Of a stretch of 64,000 nt of DNA, positions 1 through 8,201 are shown piece by piece. The stretch is from assembly GCA_030829985.1 (NCBI GenBank), contig JAURNW010000011.1, positions 163,700 to 227,699 on the forward strand, written 5' to 3'. The DNA comes from Gammaproteobacteria bacterium (GTDB lineage: Bacteria; Pseudomonadota; Gammaproteobacteria; Eutrophobiales; Eutrophobiaceae). How positions within the stretch are numbered: the stretch's first letter is position 1; each line of letters opens with the position of its first letter. Below the pieces are notes generated by a model. The model had not been told where the DNA came from. It saw only the letters and a program-made list of their open reading frames with translations, and ran no database searches. Position numbers and translations under genes: made by a program.

Positions 1-183
1 CTTGGCTACGCAGGGTGGGGCGGTGGCCAACTCGAACAGGAATTGATGGAGAACACCTGGCTCAGCAGTCCGGCTAATTTAGAAACAATTTTCAAAACAC
101 CCTATGAACAATGCTGGAACTCGGCTGCAAAACATATGGGTATTGATATTGAAAAAATATCTCACGATATTGGTCACGCGTGA
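1..183 (+). CDS. yqgE: YqgE/AlgH family protein, C-terminal fragment (UPF0301)
   Basis: The window opens inside an open frame that reads LGYAGWGGGQLEQEL and then ...SSPANLETIF before stopping at 181-183. The glycine-rich YAGWGGGQLE stretch and the following ENTW are the conserved C-terminal signature of the YqgE/AlgH family. The molecular function of the family is unsettled. The stop codon overlaps the GTG start of ruvX (GTGA), as expected for the conserved yqgE-ruvX pair. Only about 60 residues are visible; the start lies before the window. Confidence 0.9.
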   Translation, partial: LGYAGWGGGQLEQELMENTWLSSPANLETIFKTPYEQCWNSAAKHMGIDIEKISHDIGHA

Positions 184-614
184 AAAACCAGACGCTGCTC
201 TGTTTCGATTTTGGTGAAAAGCGTATAGGTGTTGCTGTTGGACAAACAGTTACCGCAACTGCAACTGCGCTCAAAATCATCAAGGTCATAAATAACAAAC
301 CCGACTGGGACGAGATTCAACGTTTAATCGATGAATGGCAACCGGATAAATTTATTGTGGGTCATCCATTTACGCTTGAGGGCGAGCGACAAACAATGAC
401 CGATGCCGCAGAAAAGTTTAGTCGACAACTCGCCGGGCGTTTTAAGCTACCCATTGAAATGACCGAAGAACAACTCTCATCCTATGAAGCAAGACGCGAA
501 TTAAAATCTACCCGTAACCTTGATGCCGTTGCTGCAAGACTCATTCTGGAGACATGGTTAAATGAAAATCTTGATCAGAATCATCGACAAACCATGACAA
601 ATAAGGAAGACTAG
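180..614 (+). CDS. ruvX: Holliday junction resolvase-like / pre-16S rRNA nuclease YqgF
   Basis: A 144-residue RNase H-fold nuclease of the YqgF/RuvX family, which trims the 5' end of 16S rRNA. The N-terminal strand LCFDFGEKRIGVAVG carries the first acidic residue (D10), and the C-terminal helix NLDAVAARLIL carries the late conserved Asp. Length matches the family (about 140). Translation starts at GTG 180, which overlaps the yqgE stop by four bases, indicating coupling. The middle motif reads VGHPFTLEGERQ, close to the usual VGLPLNMDG form. A pyrimidine operon follows after 6 bases. Confidence 0.93.
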   Translation: MKNQTLLCFDFGEKRIGVAVGQTVTATATALKIIKVINNKPDWDEIQRLIDEWQPDKFIVGHPFTLEGERQTMTDAAEKFSRQLAGRFKLPIEMTEEQLSSYEARRELKSTRNLDAVAARLILETWLNENLDQNHRQTMTNKED

Positions 615-620
615 CGGCCC

Positions 621-1151
621 ATGTCAGATAATATCAATGTAAACAGTTTATTAAACGAGATGGCTATTGCCATCGAATCCCATTCCAGTTCACATCACTA
701 TACGGCTCCACTAATGATCGGAATTAAGACCGGCGGTGCCTGGATAGCTAAACAATTACATCAAAAACTCGGCTACAAAGACCCACTCGGGGTATTAAAT
801 ATCGCATTTTATCGTGATGATTTCAGTACTCTGGGCATGCACCCTGAAGTGAGCCCAAGCCAACTACCAGTGGATGTTGATGATCGACACATCATTCTTG
901 TTGACGACGTCCTACATACCGGCCGCACCATTCGCGCGGCGATGAATGAAATTTTTGATTATGGTCGGCCAGCAAGTATAACACTGGTTGTATTGGTTGA
1001 TCGTAGCGGCAGGGAATTGCCGATTCAGGCAGATATAATCGGCAAAACAATGCTTCTGAATGAAGGAGAACATGTTAAACTCCTTGGCCCAGAGCCCCTG
1101 ACATTATCAATAGATAAGGCCGGAAGTACTGGAAATAAAATAACGGGATGA
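621..1151 (+). CDS. pyrR: PyrR: pyrimidine regulator / uracil phosphoribosyltransferase
   Basis: A 176-residue type I phosphoribosyltransferase of the PyrR family. The PRPP-binding loop [14 protein letters not shown] is at residues 91-104, and the N-terminal [14 protein letters not shown] segment matches the family. In Gram-positive bacteria PyrR binds pyr mRNA and causes attenuation. In gammaproteobacteria with a pyrR-pyrB-pyrC' operon its regulatory role is less clear, and UPRT activity is the safer call. The gene ends with an ATGA overlap with pyrB. No attenuator can be looked for, because the leader lies outside the window. Confidence 0.93.
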   Translation: MSDNINVNSLLNEMAIAIESHSSSHHYTAPLMIGIKTGGAWIAKQLHQKLGYKDPLGVLNIAFYRDDFSTLGMHPEVSPSQLPVDVDDRHIILVDDVLHTGRTIRAAMNEIFDYGRPASITLVVLVDRSGRELPIQADIIGKTMLLNEGEHVKLLGPEPLTLSIDKAGSTGNKITG

Positions 1152-2128
1152 CTGGAAACACAATTCAACTCGACAAAAACGGCAACCTTAAGCATTTTCT
1201 TACTACAGAAGGGCTTAGCCAATCATTACTCCTTAGTATCCTTGATCACGCCGAATCGTTTGCCGGTGTTGGTGAAAGAGCGGTAAAAAAAGTCCCTTTG
1301 CTACGTGGTAAAACTATCGCCAATCTATTCTTCGAAGCGAGTACGCGCACGCGCACCACCTTTGAGCTAGCCGCAAAGCGACTCTCTGCCGATATTCTCA
1401 ATCTGAATATAGCAACGTCTGCAACCAGCAAGGGCGAAACACTCAGCGACACACTGCACACACTCGAAGCCATGCACTGCGATATGTTTGTTGTACGTCA
1501 TGCGAATAGCGGCGCGGCACATTACATAGCAACACAGGTCGCGCCTCATATCAGTGTTATCAATGCCGGTGATGGACGTCATGCCCATCCAACTCAGGCA
1601 ATGCTCGATATGTTTACCATACGCCGACATAAAAAGAGTTTCGAAAATTTACGCGTTGCCATCGTTGGCGATATTTTGCACTCGCGCGTTGCCCGCTCTG
1701 AAATTCATGCATTAAGTACACTGGGCGTTCTTGAAACACGCATTATCGCACCGCAGACCCTGATCCCGAAAGACGCCGAAAACCTTGGGGTTCAGATCTA
1801 TCACGATATGGATGAAGGTCTCGATGGAGTAGATGTAGTAATGATGTTACGCCTGCAAAAAGAACGCATGAGCGGCGCCTTATTACCGAGTGAATATGAA
1901 TATTTCCAACGTTATGGTTTGACCAATAAGCGCCTGGAAAAAGCAAAACCTGATGCGATCGTCATGCATCCCGGACCAATTAATCGCGGTGTAGAAATAG
2001 ATTCTGACGTTGCTGATGGCGAACGTTCTGTCATCTTGCAGCAGGTTAGTCATGGCATTGCGGTACGCATGGCAGTTATGGCAATGATCATGGGGCGGCA
2101 GCCTGATAACATGGGCGATACAGAATAA
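1148..2128 (+). CDS. pyrB: Aspartate carbamoyltransferase, catalytic chain
   Basis: 326 residues; joins carbamoyl phosphate and aspartate in pyrimidine synthesis. The carbamoyl-phosphate motif [10 protein letters not shown] is at about residues 64-73, HPTQAMLD lies mid-protein and the aspartate-domain [10 protein letters not shown] near residue 273. It overlaps pyrR by ATGA and the next gene by TAATG, so the three are one translationally coupled unit. In Pseudomonas this class B ATCase assembles with an inactive dihydroorotase, which is what follows here. No pyrI is seen nearby. Confidence 0.97.
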   Translation: MTGNTIQLDKNGNLKHFLTTEGLSQSLLLSILDHAESFAGVGERAVKKVPLLRGKTIANLFFEASTRTRTTFELAAKRLSADILNLNIATSATSKGETLSDTLHTLEAMHCDMFVVRHANSGAAHYIATQVAPHISVINAGDGRHAHPTQAMLDMFTIRRHKKSFENLRVAIVGDILHSRVARSEIHALSTLGVLETRIIAPQTLIPKDAENLGVQIYHDMDEGLDGVDVVMMLRLQKERMSGALLPSEYEYFQRYGLTNKRLEKAKPDAIVMHPGPINRGVEIDSDVADGERSVILQQVSHGIAVRMAVMAMIMGRQPDNMGDTE

Positions 2129-3405
2129 TGCGCATTCTTATTAGCAACGGCAGATTACTGGACCCCGTTAATAAACTGGATGGCAAGCAAGACCTTTTTA
2201 TCGCCGATGGCAAAATTGTTGGCGTCAAAAAGGGACCTGATGGTTTTGAAAGTGATATACAACTGGATGCTAAAGATAAAATCGTCATGCCTGGTCTGGT
2301 TGATCTATGTGCACGATTACGTGAACCCGGTTATGCACATAAAGCTACCTTTGCATCAGAATGTCATGCTGCCAACAGTAGTGGTATTACCTCAATCTGT
2401 TGCCCGCCCGATACTAAACCGGTGGTTGACACCACCGCCGTAGTTGAGCTGATTCATCATCGGACACAAAAGACTAATCGAACCAACGTTTATCCATTAG
2501 CAGCATTAACATTAGGCTTGCAGGGGGAACAACTGGCAGAGATGGACACCTTGAAACGCGCGGGATGTATAGGCGTCAGTAATGCGCTCGCACCAATTGA
2601 AAATACAGAAGTATTAAGACGTGCGTTTGAATATGCACACAGCTGCAACCTGACAGTATTCTTTTTCGCGGAAGACAATTCATTAAAAAATAACGGTGTT
2701 GCACATGAAGGGCATGTCAGTACGCGTTTGGGATTACCCGCGATACCTGAAACCGCTGAGACTGTTGCGCTGAGTCGCGCATTACTATTGGTTGAACAAA
2801 CCAAAGTAAAGGCACATTTCTGTCGCCTGTCGAGTGCGCGTGGCGTTAGCTTGATCAAAGCTGCTCAAGAACAAGGCCTGCCGGTTACTGCGGATGTTGC
2901 TATATGCAATCTGCATCTTACCGATATGGACGTTGCAGATTACAATAGCGATTGTCACCTGCTGCCACCCTTACGTAGCGAACGTGACCGTCAAGGCCTG
3001 ATTGAAGGCATCAAAAACGGTATCATCACCGCCGTATGTTCCGATCACCAACCACATGATGCAGATGCAAAAGCGGCACCGTTTAGTCTGACTGAACCCG
3101 GCGCGTCAACCATTGAACATTTATTACCTTTGATGTTGCATCTGGTGAATCGTAACGAACTAAAACTTGAACAAGCAATATCAGCACTTACTTCATTCCC
3201 GGCAAAGATACTGGGTATTAATAAAGGCACACTAATAACTGGCAACGATGCTGATATATGCATAGTCGATCCAGATGCGAGCAATATTATTGAAAAACGT
3301 AAATTACTCAGCGCCGGAAAAAATACACCCTTTAAAGGTTGGGAATTACCCGGACAGGTAACCCACACTATCTATAATGGTGAAATAGTCTTTAAACAGG
3401 AATAA
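2128..3405 (+). CDS. pyrC': Dihydroorotase homologue, probably catalytically dead (PyrC'/PyrX type)
   Basis: 425 residues with the class I dihydroorotase fold. The canonical zinc motif D-x-H-x-H-x-R-E-P-G reads VDLCARLREPG (residues 58-68): both metal histidines are replaced, by C61 and R63. The later PHH motif is also altered (VAICNLHLTD), while SDHQPH is kept. Loss of four ligand positions makes dihydroorotase activity unlikely. In Pseudomonas a similar inactive PyrC' is required as a structural partner of ATCase. The TAATG junction with pyrB fits co-assembly. An active dihydroorotase should be encoded elsewhere. Confidence 0.9.
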   Translation: MRILISNGRLLDPVNKLDGKQDLFIADGKIVGVKKGPDGFESDIQLDAKDKIVMPGLVDLCARLREPGYAHKATFASECHAANSSGITSICCPPDTKPVVDTTAVVELIHHRTQKTNRTNVYPLAALTLGLQGEQLAEMDTLKRAGCIGVSNALAPIENTEVLRRAFEYAHSCNLTVFFFAEDNSLKNNGVAHEGHVSTRLGLPAIPETAETVALSRALLLVEQTKVKAHFCRLSSARGVSLIKAAQEQGLPVTADVAICNLHLTDMDVADYNSDCHLLPPLRSERDRQGLIEGIKNGIITAVCSDHQPHDADAKAAPFSLTEPGASTIEHLLPLMLHLVNRNELKLEQAISALTSFPAKILGINKGTLITGNDADICIVDPDASNIIEKRKLLSAGKNTPFKGWELPGQVTHTIYNGEIVFKQE

Positions 3406-3644
3406 ACCTGGATTCCTCAGTTGACCGGCTTGGATAATGCTATTGAATTTTAAAATGACCATTTATCGGATGTTGATTATTCCTCCATTAATACGGCTTG
3501 CCTACTCATTTGAATGCACGTTTTTTAGGTCTATTTACTTGATGGCGAAAGCCTTGCGTAGAATTACTATGCGCAGCTTTCTAATCGGCGTAACTAAACC
3601 TAAAAAACGCACACTCAAACGAGTCCAACTAAGGAATCCAGGTT
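3405..3644. repeat. Long imperfect inverted-repeat element (MITE-like or structured RNA)
   Basis: The whole gap between the dihydroorotase and pyrK is a nested palindrome. Outer arms 3405-3424 and 3625-3644 match at 18 of 20 positions. Middle arms 3505-3530 and 3598-3623 match at 22 of 26. An inner stem pairs 3547-3561 with 3567-3581 around a 5-base loop, less perfectly. The left half has about 80 extra bases (3425-3504) between the outer and middle arms. A 69-codon frame at 3437-3646 lies inside the palindrome and looks accidental. Confidence 0.75.
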
Positions 3645-3648
3645 AAAC

Positions 3649-4536
3649 ATGACCCACCCCGCAACACGTAACACACTTTATGTGGAACAGGCCGAGCTAT
3701 TGTCGCAAGACGAATATGCCGACCAACAATTCCATATGCGCTTGCACGCGCCAGAAACAGCAACTCATGCCAGGCCTGGCCACTTTATCCATATGCAGTG
3801 TGATGCGTCGTTATACATGCGTCGCCCAATGTCAATCATGCGCAGCAATCCAAAAAGCAAAACTATTGATGTACTTTATAAAGTACATGGGCAAGGCACG
3901 GATTTATTATCAAAACGAAACATAGGCGATAAGATCGATCTGATTGGCCCTATTGGCCAATCATTTAAAATGAAAGGCTATAAAAAACGACCACTGTTAA
4001 TTGGTGGTGGCGTGGGTATTCCGCCGATGGTATTTCTGGCGGAACATATTAAAAACACGGCAAAAGATATCAGCCCGCTGGTAATTATGGGCTCTGAAAT
4101 ACCATTCCCGTTTAAAAGCCGTCCATCACAAATAATGCTAAAAGAGATGCCGTCCGATGTAATCGCTGCGATGCCATTGCTAGACGATTGGGGTATACCC
4201 TCACGCTTAACCAGTCTGCAAGATTATCCCGGCTGTTTTCATGGTTATGTTACCGATCTGACACGTCATTGGTTAGATCAACTTGATAAAGAACAACGTA
4301 ATGAAGTCGAAATATTTTCTTGCGGCCCGACACCCATGCTAAAAGCCGTCGCACAACTGGCTAAAGAATATGCTCTACCTTGTCAGGTATCGCTGGAAGA
4401 ATATATGGCTTGTGCAGTAGGCGGTTGTGCCGGTTGTACAGTACTTATTGAGACCGACAAAGGCCCGGCGATGAAACGCGTCTGTGTTGATGGGCCTGTT
4501 TTTGAAGCAAAATCAGTCATTCAGTTTCAGGAGTAA
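3649..4536 (+). CDS. PyrK-like dihydroorotate dehydrogenase electron-transfer subunit
   Basis: 295 residues of the ferredoxin-reductase-like PyrK family: an FAD-binding barrel (YMRRPMSIM around residue 56), a nucleotide-binding segment LIGGGVGIPPMVFLAEH, and a C-terminal [2Fe-2S] site with C255, C260, C263 and C279 (ACAVGGCAGC...VCVDGP). In PyrD type 1B enzymes PyrK passes electrons to NAD. No pyrD lies beside it, and many gammaproteobacteria use the quinone-linked PyrD without PyrK, so its partner is unknown. The ATG at 3649 directly follows the inverted-repeat element. Its stop overlaps the next start (TAATG). Confidence 0.85.
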   Translation: MTHPATRNTLYVEQAELLSQDEYADQQFHMRLHAPETATHARPGHFIHMQCDASLYMRRPMSIMRSNPKSKTIDVLYKVHGQGTDLLSKRNIGDKIDLIGPIGQSFKMKGYKKRPLLIGGGVGIPPMVFLAEHIKNTAKDISPLVIMGSEIPFPFKSRPSQIMLKEMPSDVIAAMPLLDDWGIPSRLTSLQDYPGCFHGYVTDLTRHWLDQLDKEQRNEVEIFSCGPTPMLKAVAQLAKEYALPCQVSLEEYMACAVGGCAGCTVLIETDKGPAMKRVCVDGPVFEAKSVIQFQE

Positions 4537-5204
4537 TGTCCACCAAATCCAGCGTCGTTATTAGTAATCAAACAGGCGTTCATAAAGATCTTGAAAGCAC
4601 CTTAAAAAAACACCTCGCTAACACCTACCGTAAACCGTATCGGCCTTTCACCGGAGAAATATTTCATCAACTTGATGAGATACAAAAAACCATAAACAAA
4701 CCTATCATACTTGATTCAGGTTGCGGCACCGGCGAAAGTAGCCAGCAGTTAGCTAAACAAAATTTAGATACATTAGTCATAGGCATCGACAAATCCGAAA
4801 AACGTTTAGATAAATTAACATCTCATAATTCTGTTTATCAAAAAGAAAATCTGATTCTGGCAAGAGCCGATGTTGTCGATATCTGGCGTATGATAAAAGA
4901 GAGTAACTGGAACATAAAAAAACATTATTTACTTTATCCCAATCCCTGGCCAAAAAAAGATCAGCTAAAAAGACGTTGGCAAGGTCACCCGATTTTCCCG
5001 GAAATGATTAGTTTGTGTGGCCAAATTGAATTAAGAACGAACTGGAAGATCTATGCGGAAGAATTTAAATTTGCATTAGAGTTAGTAACGAATAAAGCAG
5101 TGTTAATGGATACTATAGATGTTAATCATTTTATCAGCCCATTTGAAAAGAAATATCATGAAAGTGGCCATACGCTTTACCGTATAACAAGTGAATCACT
5201 ATAA
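4536..5204 (+). CDS. TrmB-family SAM-dependent methyltransferase
   Basis: 222 residues. Motif I reads ILDSGCGTGESSQQLA, and the segment YPNPWPKKDQLKRRW resembles the PDPWPKK-x-H-x-KRR signature of tRNA (guanine-N7) methyltransferases. The C-terminus FEKKYHESGHTLYRI also fits TrmB. It is divergent, with a long lysine-rich N-terminus, so it may be a TrmB paralogue acting on tRNA or another substrate. It is translationally coupled to the PyrK-like gene, which gives no clue to its substrate. Confidence 0.75.
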   Translation: MSTKSSVVISNQTGVHKDLESTLKKHLANTYRKPYRPFTGEIFHQLDEIQKTINKPIILDSGCGTGESSQQLAKQNLDTLVIGIDKSEKRLDKLTSHNSVYQKENLILARADVVDIWRMIKESNWNIKKHYLLYPNPWPKKDQLKRRWQGHPIFPEMISLCGQIELRTNWKIYAEEFKFALELVTNKAVLMDTIDVNHFISPFEKKYHESGHTLYRITSESL

Positions 5205-5246
5205 TAGAATTCCAATCTATCCTATTCATATAAAGAGGATTTAATA

Positions 5247-6155
5247 ATGTCGCGTAAAGATATCGAGTTCAAAACGGAAGATAATGTAACTTTACGCGGC
5301 TGGCTATATTTGCCTGATGATGCCAAAGTGCCTTTACCCGCGATTGTTATGGCTCACGGTTATTCGGCTGTCAAAGAGATGTATCTTGATAAATATGCTG
5401 AGGTATATGCAGAAGCGGGGTTTGCTGTGCTCGTTTACGATAATCGAAATTTTGGCGCTAGCGATGGTGAACCGAGACAGGAAATTGATCCTTGGACTCA
5501 GGTACGGGACTATCGGGACACCATTACTTTTATTAGTACCTTGCCAGAAATTGATAGCTCTCGGATAGGCATTTGGGGATCAAGTTATAGCGGCGGTCAT
5601 GCCCTGGTTGTTGCGGCATTTGATCGGCGAGTTAAATGTGTCGTTTCACAAGTGCCTTTGGTAAGAGGCCTGGAAAATGCCCGCCGCCTGGTTCGGGCAG
5701 ATATGTGGGCCACGGTTCGCGAGATGTTTAATAAAGATCGCGCGGCCAGATATGCAGGCAAACCACCGGCGATGATTCCTGTCGTCACACCACCGGACAA
5801 ACCTTTTGACCCCTGCGCCTTGCCCACACCAGATTCATGGCAGTGGTTTACAGAAACACAAAAGCTTCGAGCGCCTTCGTGGAAAAACGAAGTGACACTT
5901 CGATCAGTGGAGATGCTGCATGAATATGAACCCGAAGCGTACATACCCGCCATAAGCCCAACACCGCTCTTAATGCTAGTTGGTCGTACTGATCATCTGA
6001 CCATGGTTGAGCTGGCCCTTGCTGCTTACGAAGAAGCGCTTGAACCGAAAAAACTGGTCATACTCGATGGTGGGCATTTTGACGCTTATATCGAAACATT
6101 TGTTGAATCCAGTTCTGCTGCCAGAGACTGGTTTAGCCAACATCTTCTCAACTAA
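5247..6155 (+). CDS. Alpha/beta hydrolase (dienelactone hydrolase / esterase-like)
   Basis: 302 residues. An oxyanion region MAHGYSAVKEMYLDKYAE, a nucleophile elbow GIWGSSYSGGHAL (Ser in G-x-S-x-G), a candidate acid in LVGRTDHLT and a catalytic His in DGGHFDAY give a complete Ser-Asp-His triad. No signal peptide is visible, so it is probably cytoplasmic. The substrate cannot be deduced. A good Shine-Dalgarno (AAAGAGG, 5232-5238) precedes ATG 5247, and the gene probably stands alone. Confidence 0.8.
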   Translation: MSRKDIEFKTEDNVTLRGWLYLPDDAKVPLPAIVMAHGYSAVKEMYLDKYAEVYAEAGFAVLVYDNRNFGASDGEPRQEIDPWTQVRDYRDTITFISTLPEIDSSRIGIWGSSYSGGHALVVAAFDRRVKCVVSQVPLVRGLENARRLVRADMWATVREMFNKDRAARYAGKPPAMIPVVTPPDKPFDPCALPTPDSWQWFTETQKLRAPSWKNEVTLRSVEMLHEYEPEAYIPAISPTPLLMLVGRTDHLTMVELALAAYEEALEPKKLVILDGGHFDAYIETFVESSSAARDWFSQHLLN

Positions 6156-6208
6156 AGTCCATTAATCACACAATTTCAACTATCGCCAATTGGGAACACT
6201 GAGTTTTT

Positions 6209-6946
6209 ATGAACGAGGTAATCAAACTATTACAGTCACGCTGTTCGGTACGCAAATTTACTGAACAAGTAATCCCGCAAGATGTTATTGAACAATTAAT
6301 CATCTGCGGCCAAGCAGCGGCAACATCAAGTTTCATTCAAGCCTGTACCGTTATACAAGTCGAAGATGCTAGTAAACGTAATCTGTTGGTCGACCTAGCG
6401 GGTGGCCAAGCGTATGTAGCAAGTGCGGCTACGTTTCTGGTGTTTTGTGCTGATATGAATCGTCACAAACTAGTCTGTGATATGCACAACAGTGAAATGC
6501 TATCGGGCTACACTGAACAATTTATAACAGCTACCGTTGATGTCGCATTGTTTGCTCAAAATGTTATGACAGCTGCACAATCGCTAGGTATAGAAGGTGT
6601 TTATATTGGCGGCATACGTAACAACATCGCAGAAGTTTCTGATTTACTTAAGTTGCCAGCATTAGTCTACCCGGTATTCGGCATGTGCCTTGGCTATCCT
6701 GCGCAAGAGCCGGACACAAAACCAAGACTGCCACTATCAGTTGTATTGAAAAAAGACCGCTATAATGACGATAACGATACAAAGACCATTTCAGAATACG
6801 ACAAACAAGTACGCGAATATTATCGAAGCAGAACCGGCGGCACAAAAGAACAAACATGGAGCGAGCAAATTGCAGGCATGCTGGTTAAAGAGACAAGGCC
6901 TCATATGAAGACTTATCTAAAAGATCGTGGATTTGTTCTAAAGTAA
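6209..6946 (+). CDS. nfsA: NADPH-dependent flavin nitroreductase, NfsA type
   Basis: 245 residues of the nitroreductase/FMN reductase family. The N-terminal RCSVRKFTEQVIP is the FMN-binding signature. ALFAQNVMTAAQSLGIEG, YIGGIRN and the FGMCLGYPAQEPDTKPRLP segment place it with the NfsA/Frp (type I) group rather than NfsB. The C-terminus with TWSEQIAGML also matches NfsA. These are FMN enzymes that use NADPH to reduce quinones and nitroaromatics, usually as dimers. Physiological substrate unknown. Confidence 0.85.
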   Translation: MNEVIKLLQSRCSVRKFTEQVIPQDVIEQLIICGQAAATSSFIQACTVIQVEDASKRNLLVDLAGGQAYVASAATFLVFCADMNRHKLVCDMHNSEMLSGYTEQFITATVDVALFAQNVMTAAQSLGIEGVYIGGIRNNIAEVSDLLKLPALVYPVFGMCLGYPAQEPDTKPRLPLSVVLKKDRYNDDNDTKTISEYDKQVREYYRSRTGGTKEQTWSEQIAGMLVKETRPHMKTYLKDRGFVLK

Positions 6947-7070
6947 AAAAGCGCTATTGATATGACATGAAAATATCACATCAATATAACTAAGAATCCA
7001 GTGCAACTTGCACAATGCTCACTTTTAGCCTACTTTTGATACACCAAATTAACCAAATCACGGAAAAACA

Positions 7071-7337
7071 ATGGCTACTGGTTGGGCCCGCGAAGGGGCC
7101 GTTCAAGAACAAATTGATGCAAGCATCAAAGACGCCATCAAACAAGCGCGCAGCGAAATGCCTGTCGGCGAGAGCTTAACGCATTGTGAAGAATGCGATA
7201 CGGCTATTCCTGAGGCGCGTCGTGAGGCCATTCTTGGGGTAAGATTTTGTGTACGGTGTCAGACTGAAATTGACAAAAAAAAGACCGTATTTACCGGCAT
7301 TAATCGCCGCGGCAGTAAAGATAGCCAGCTAAGATAA
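7071..7337 (+). CDS. Small DksA/TraR-type zinc-finger protein (YbiI-like)
   Basis: 88 residues, the same length as the YbiI/TraR-type minimal DksA homologues. A four-cysteine zinc site is complete: C-EE-C (HCEECDTAIP) and C-VR-C (RFCVRCQTEI). It lacks the long coiled coil of full DksA, so action through the RNA polymerase secondary channel is plausible but not shown. It sits alone between nfsA and the peroxiredoxin gene. Confidence 0.85.
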   Translation: MATGWAREGAVQEQIDASIKDAIKQARSEMPVGESLTHCEECDTAIPEARREAILGVRFCVRCQTEIDKKKTVFTGINRRGSKDSQLR

Positions 7338-7417
7338 AAATTCAAATAGATTCAGTCACTTATGGTGGTACGCTCAAGAACACATGTGTCAATTTAGATC
7401 TATTCTAAAAGCCTCCG

Positions 7418-7488
7418 ATTTCTGCGATAATGCCCCACACTGCTATATAGGCAGAAATGAAAGAAAAATAGAATTATAAAATTTCTGC
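7418..7488. repeat. Three alternating copies of ATTTCTGC upstream of the peroxiredoxin gene
   Basis: ATTTCTGC occurs at 7418-7425, its reverse complement GCAGAAAT at 7451-7458 and ATTTCTGC again at 7481-7488. The first pair forms an inverted repeat that encloses a possible -10 (GATAAT, 7426-7431). Position 50-120 bases before the peroxiredoxin start suggests an operator or alternative leader hairpins. No known regulator motif was recognised; it does not fit the OxyR spacing. Confidence 0.4.
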
Positions 7489-7540
7489 CCATTTAACATT
7501 TTAAACCCACTAAAAATAAATCTTTTAAGGAGTATTAGAA

Positions 7541-8146
7541 ATGTCTGTATTAGTTGGCCGCGAGGCGCCTGATTTTACTGCACCAGCAGTATTAGCTGAT
7601 GGCACTATTGTTGATGAATATAATTTAAAAAATGAAATCAAGGGCAAGAATGCTGTTGTCTTCTTTTATCCACTTGATTTTACTTTTGTTTGCCCTTCAG
7701 AATTAATTGCTTTTAGTAAGCGTGTAGGTGAATTTGAAAAACGAAATACCCAGGTTATTGGTGTCTCTATTGATTCACACTTCACTCACAATGCATGGAG
7801 AAATACCGCAGTTAATGACGGTGGGATTGGTGCGGTTGGCTATCCTTTAGTCGCTGACATGACCCATGGCATTTGTAAAGCTTACGATGTTGAAACACCT
7901 GATGGCGCGGTTGCTTACCGGGGTTCATTCCTAATCGATACTAATGGTGTTGTTAGACATCAAGTTGTTAACGACCTGCCTTTAGGCCGTAACGTTGATG
8001 AAATGATTCGTATGGTCGATGCATTATTATTCCATGAAGAGCATGGTGAAGTTTGTCCTGCAGGTTGGAATAAAGGTGATGCTGGCATGCAAGCAAGTCC
8101 GGAAGGCGTTGCTTCTTACCTATCAGAAAACGAAGGTAAACTATAA
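7541..8146 (+). CDS. Typical 2-Cys peroxiredoxin (AhpC/Prx1 family)
   Basis: 201 residues. The peroxidatic cysteine C51 is in DFTFVCPSELIAF and the resolving cysteine C172 in GEVCPAGWNKGDAGM, so this is a complete 2-Cys enzyme that reduces H2O2 and organic peroxides in the cytoplasm. Its reductant could be AhpF or thioredoxin; neither is adjacent. A strong Shine-Dalgarno (AAGGAG, 7527-7532) precedes the ATG. It is a single-gene unit closed by a terminator. Confidence 0.93.
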   Translation: MSVLVGREAPDFTAPAVLADGTIVDEYNLKNEIKGKNAVVFFYPLDFTFVCPSELIAFSKRVGEFEKRNTQVIGVSIDSHFTHNAWRNTAVNDGGIGAVGYPLVADMTHGICKAYDVETPDGAVAYRGSFLIDTNGVVRHQVVNDLPLGRNVDEMIRMVDALLFHEEHGEVCPAGWNKGDAGMQASPEGVASYLSENEGKL

Positions 8147-8171
8147 ACCAGTTTTAATCGTTAAGATTAAT

Positions 8172-8197
8172 AAGCCCGGTTTATCCGGGCTTTTTTA
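8172..8197 (+). terminator. Rho-independent terminator of the peroxiredoxin gene
   Basis: The stem AGCCCGG (8173-8179) pairs with CCGGGCT (8185-8191) around a TTTAT loop, followed by a run of T. It ends just before the stop codon of the convergent Na/Pi transporter gene. Confidence 0.9.
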
Positions 8198-8201
8198 TGC
8201 C

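Noticed and set aside
3437..3646. 69-codon open frame before pyrK
   Set aside because: It lies wholly within the inverted-repeat element, has no recognisable protein features and its frame follows the palindrome arms.
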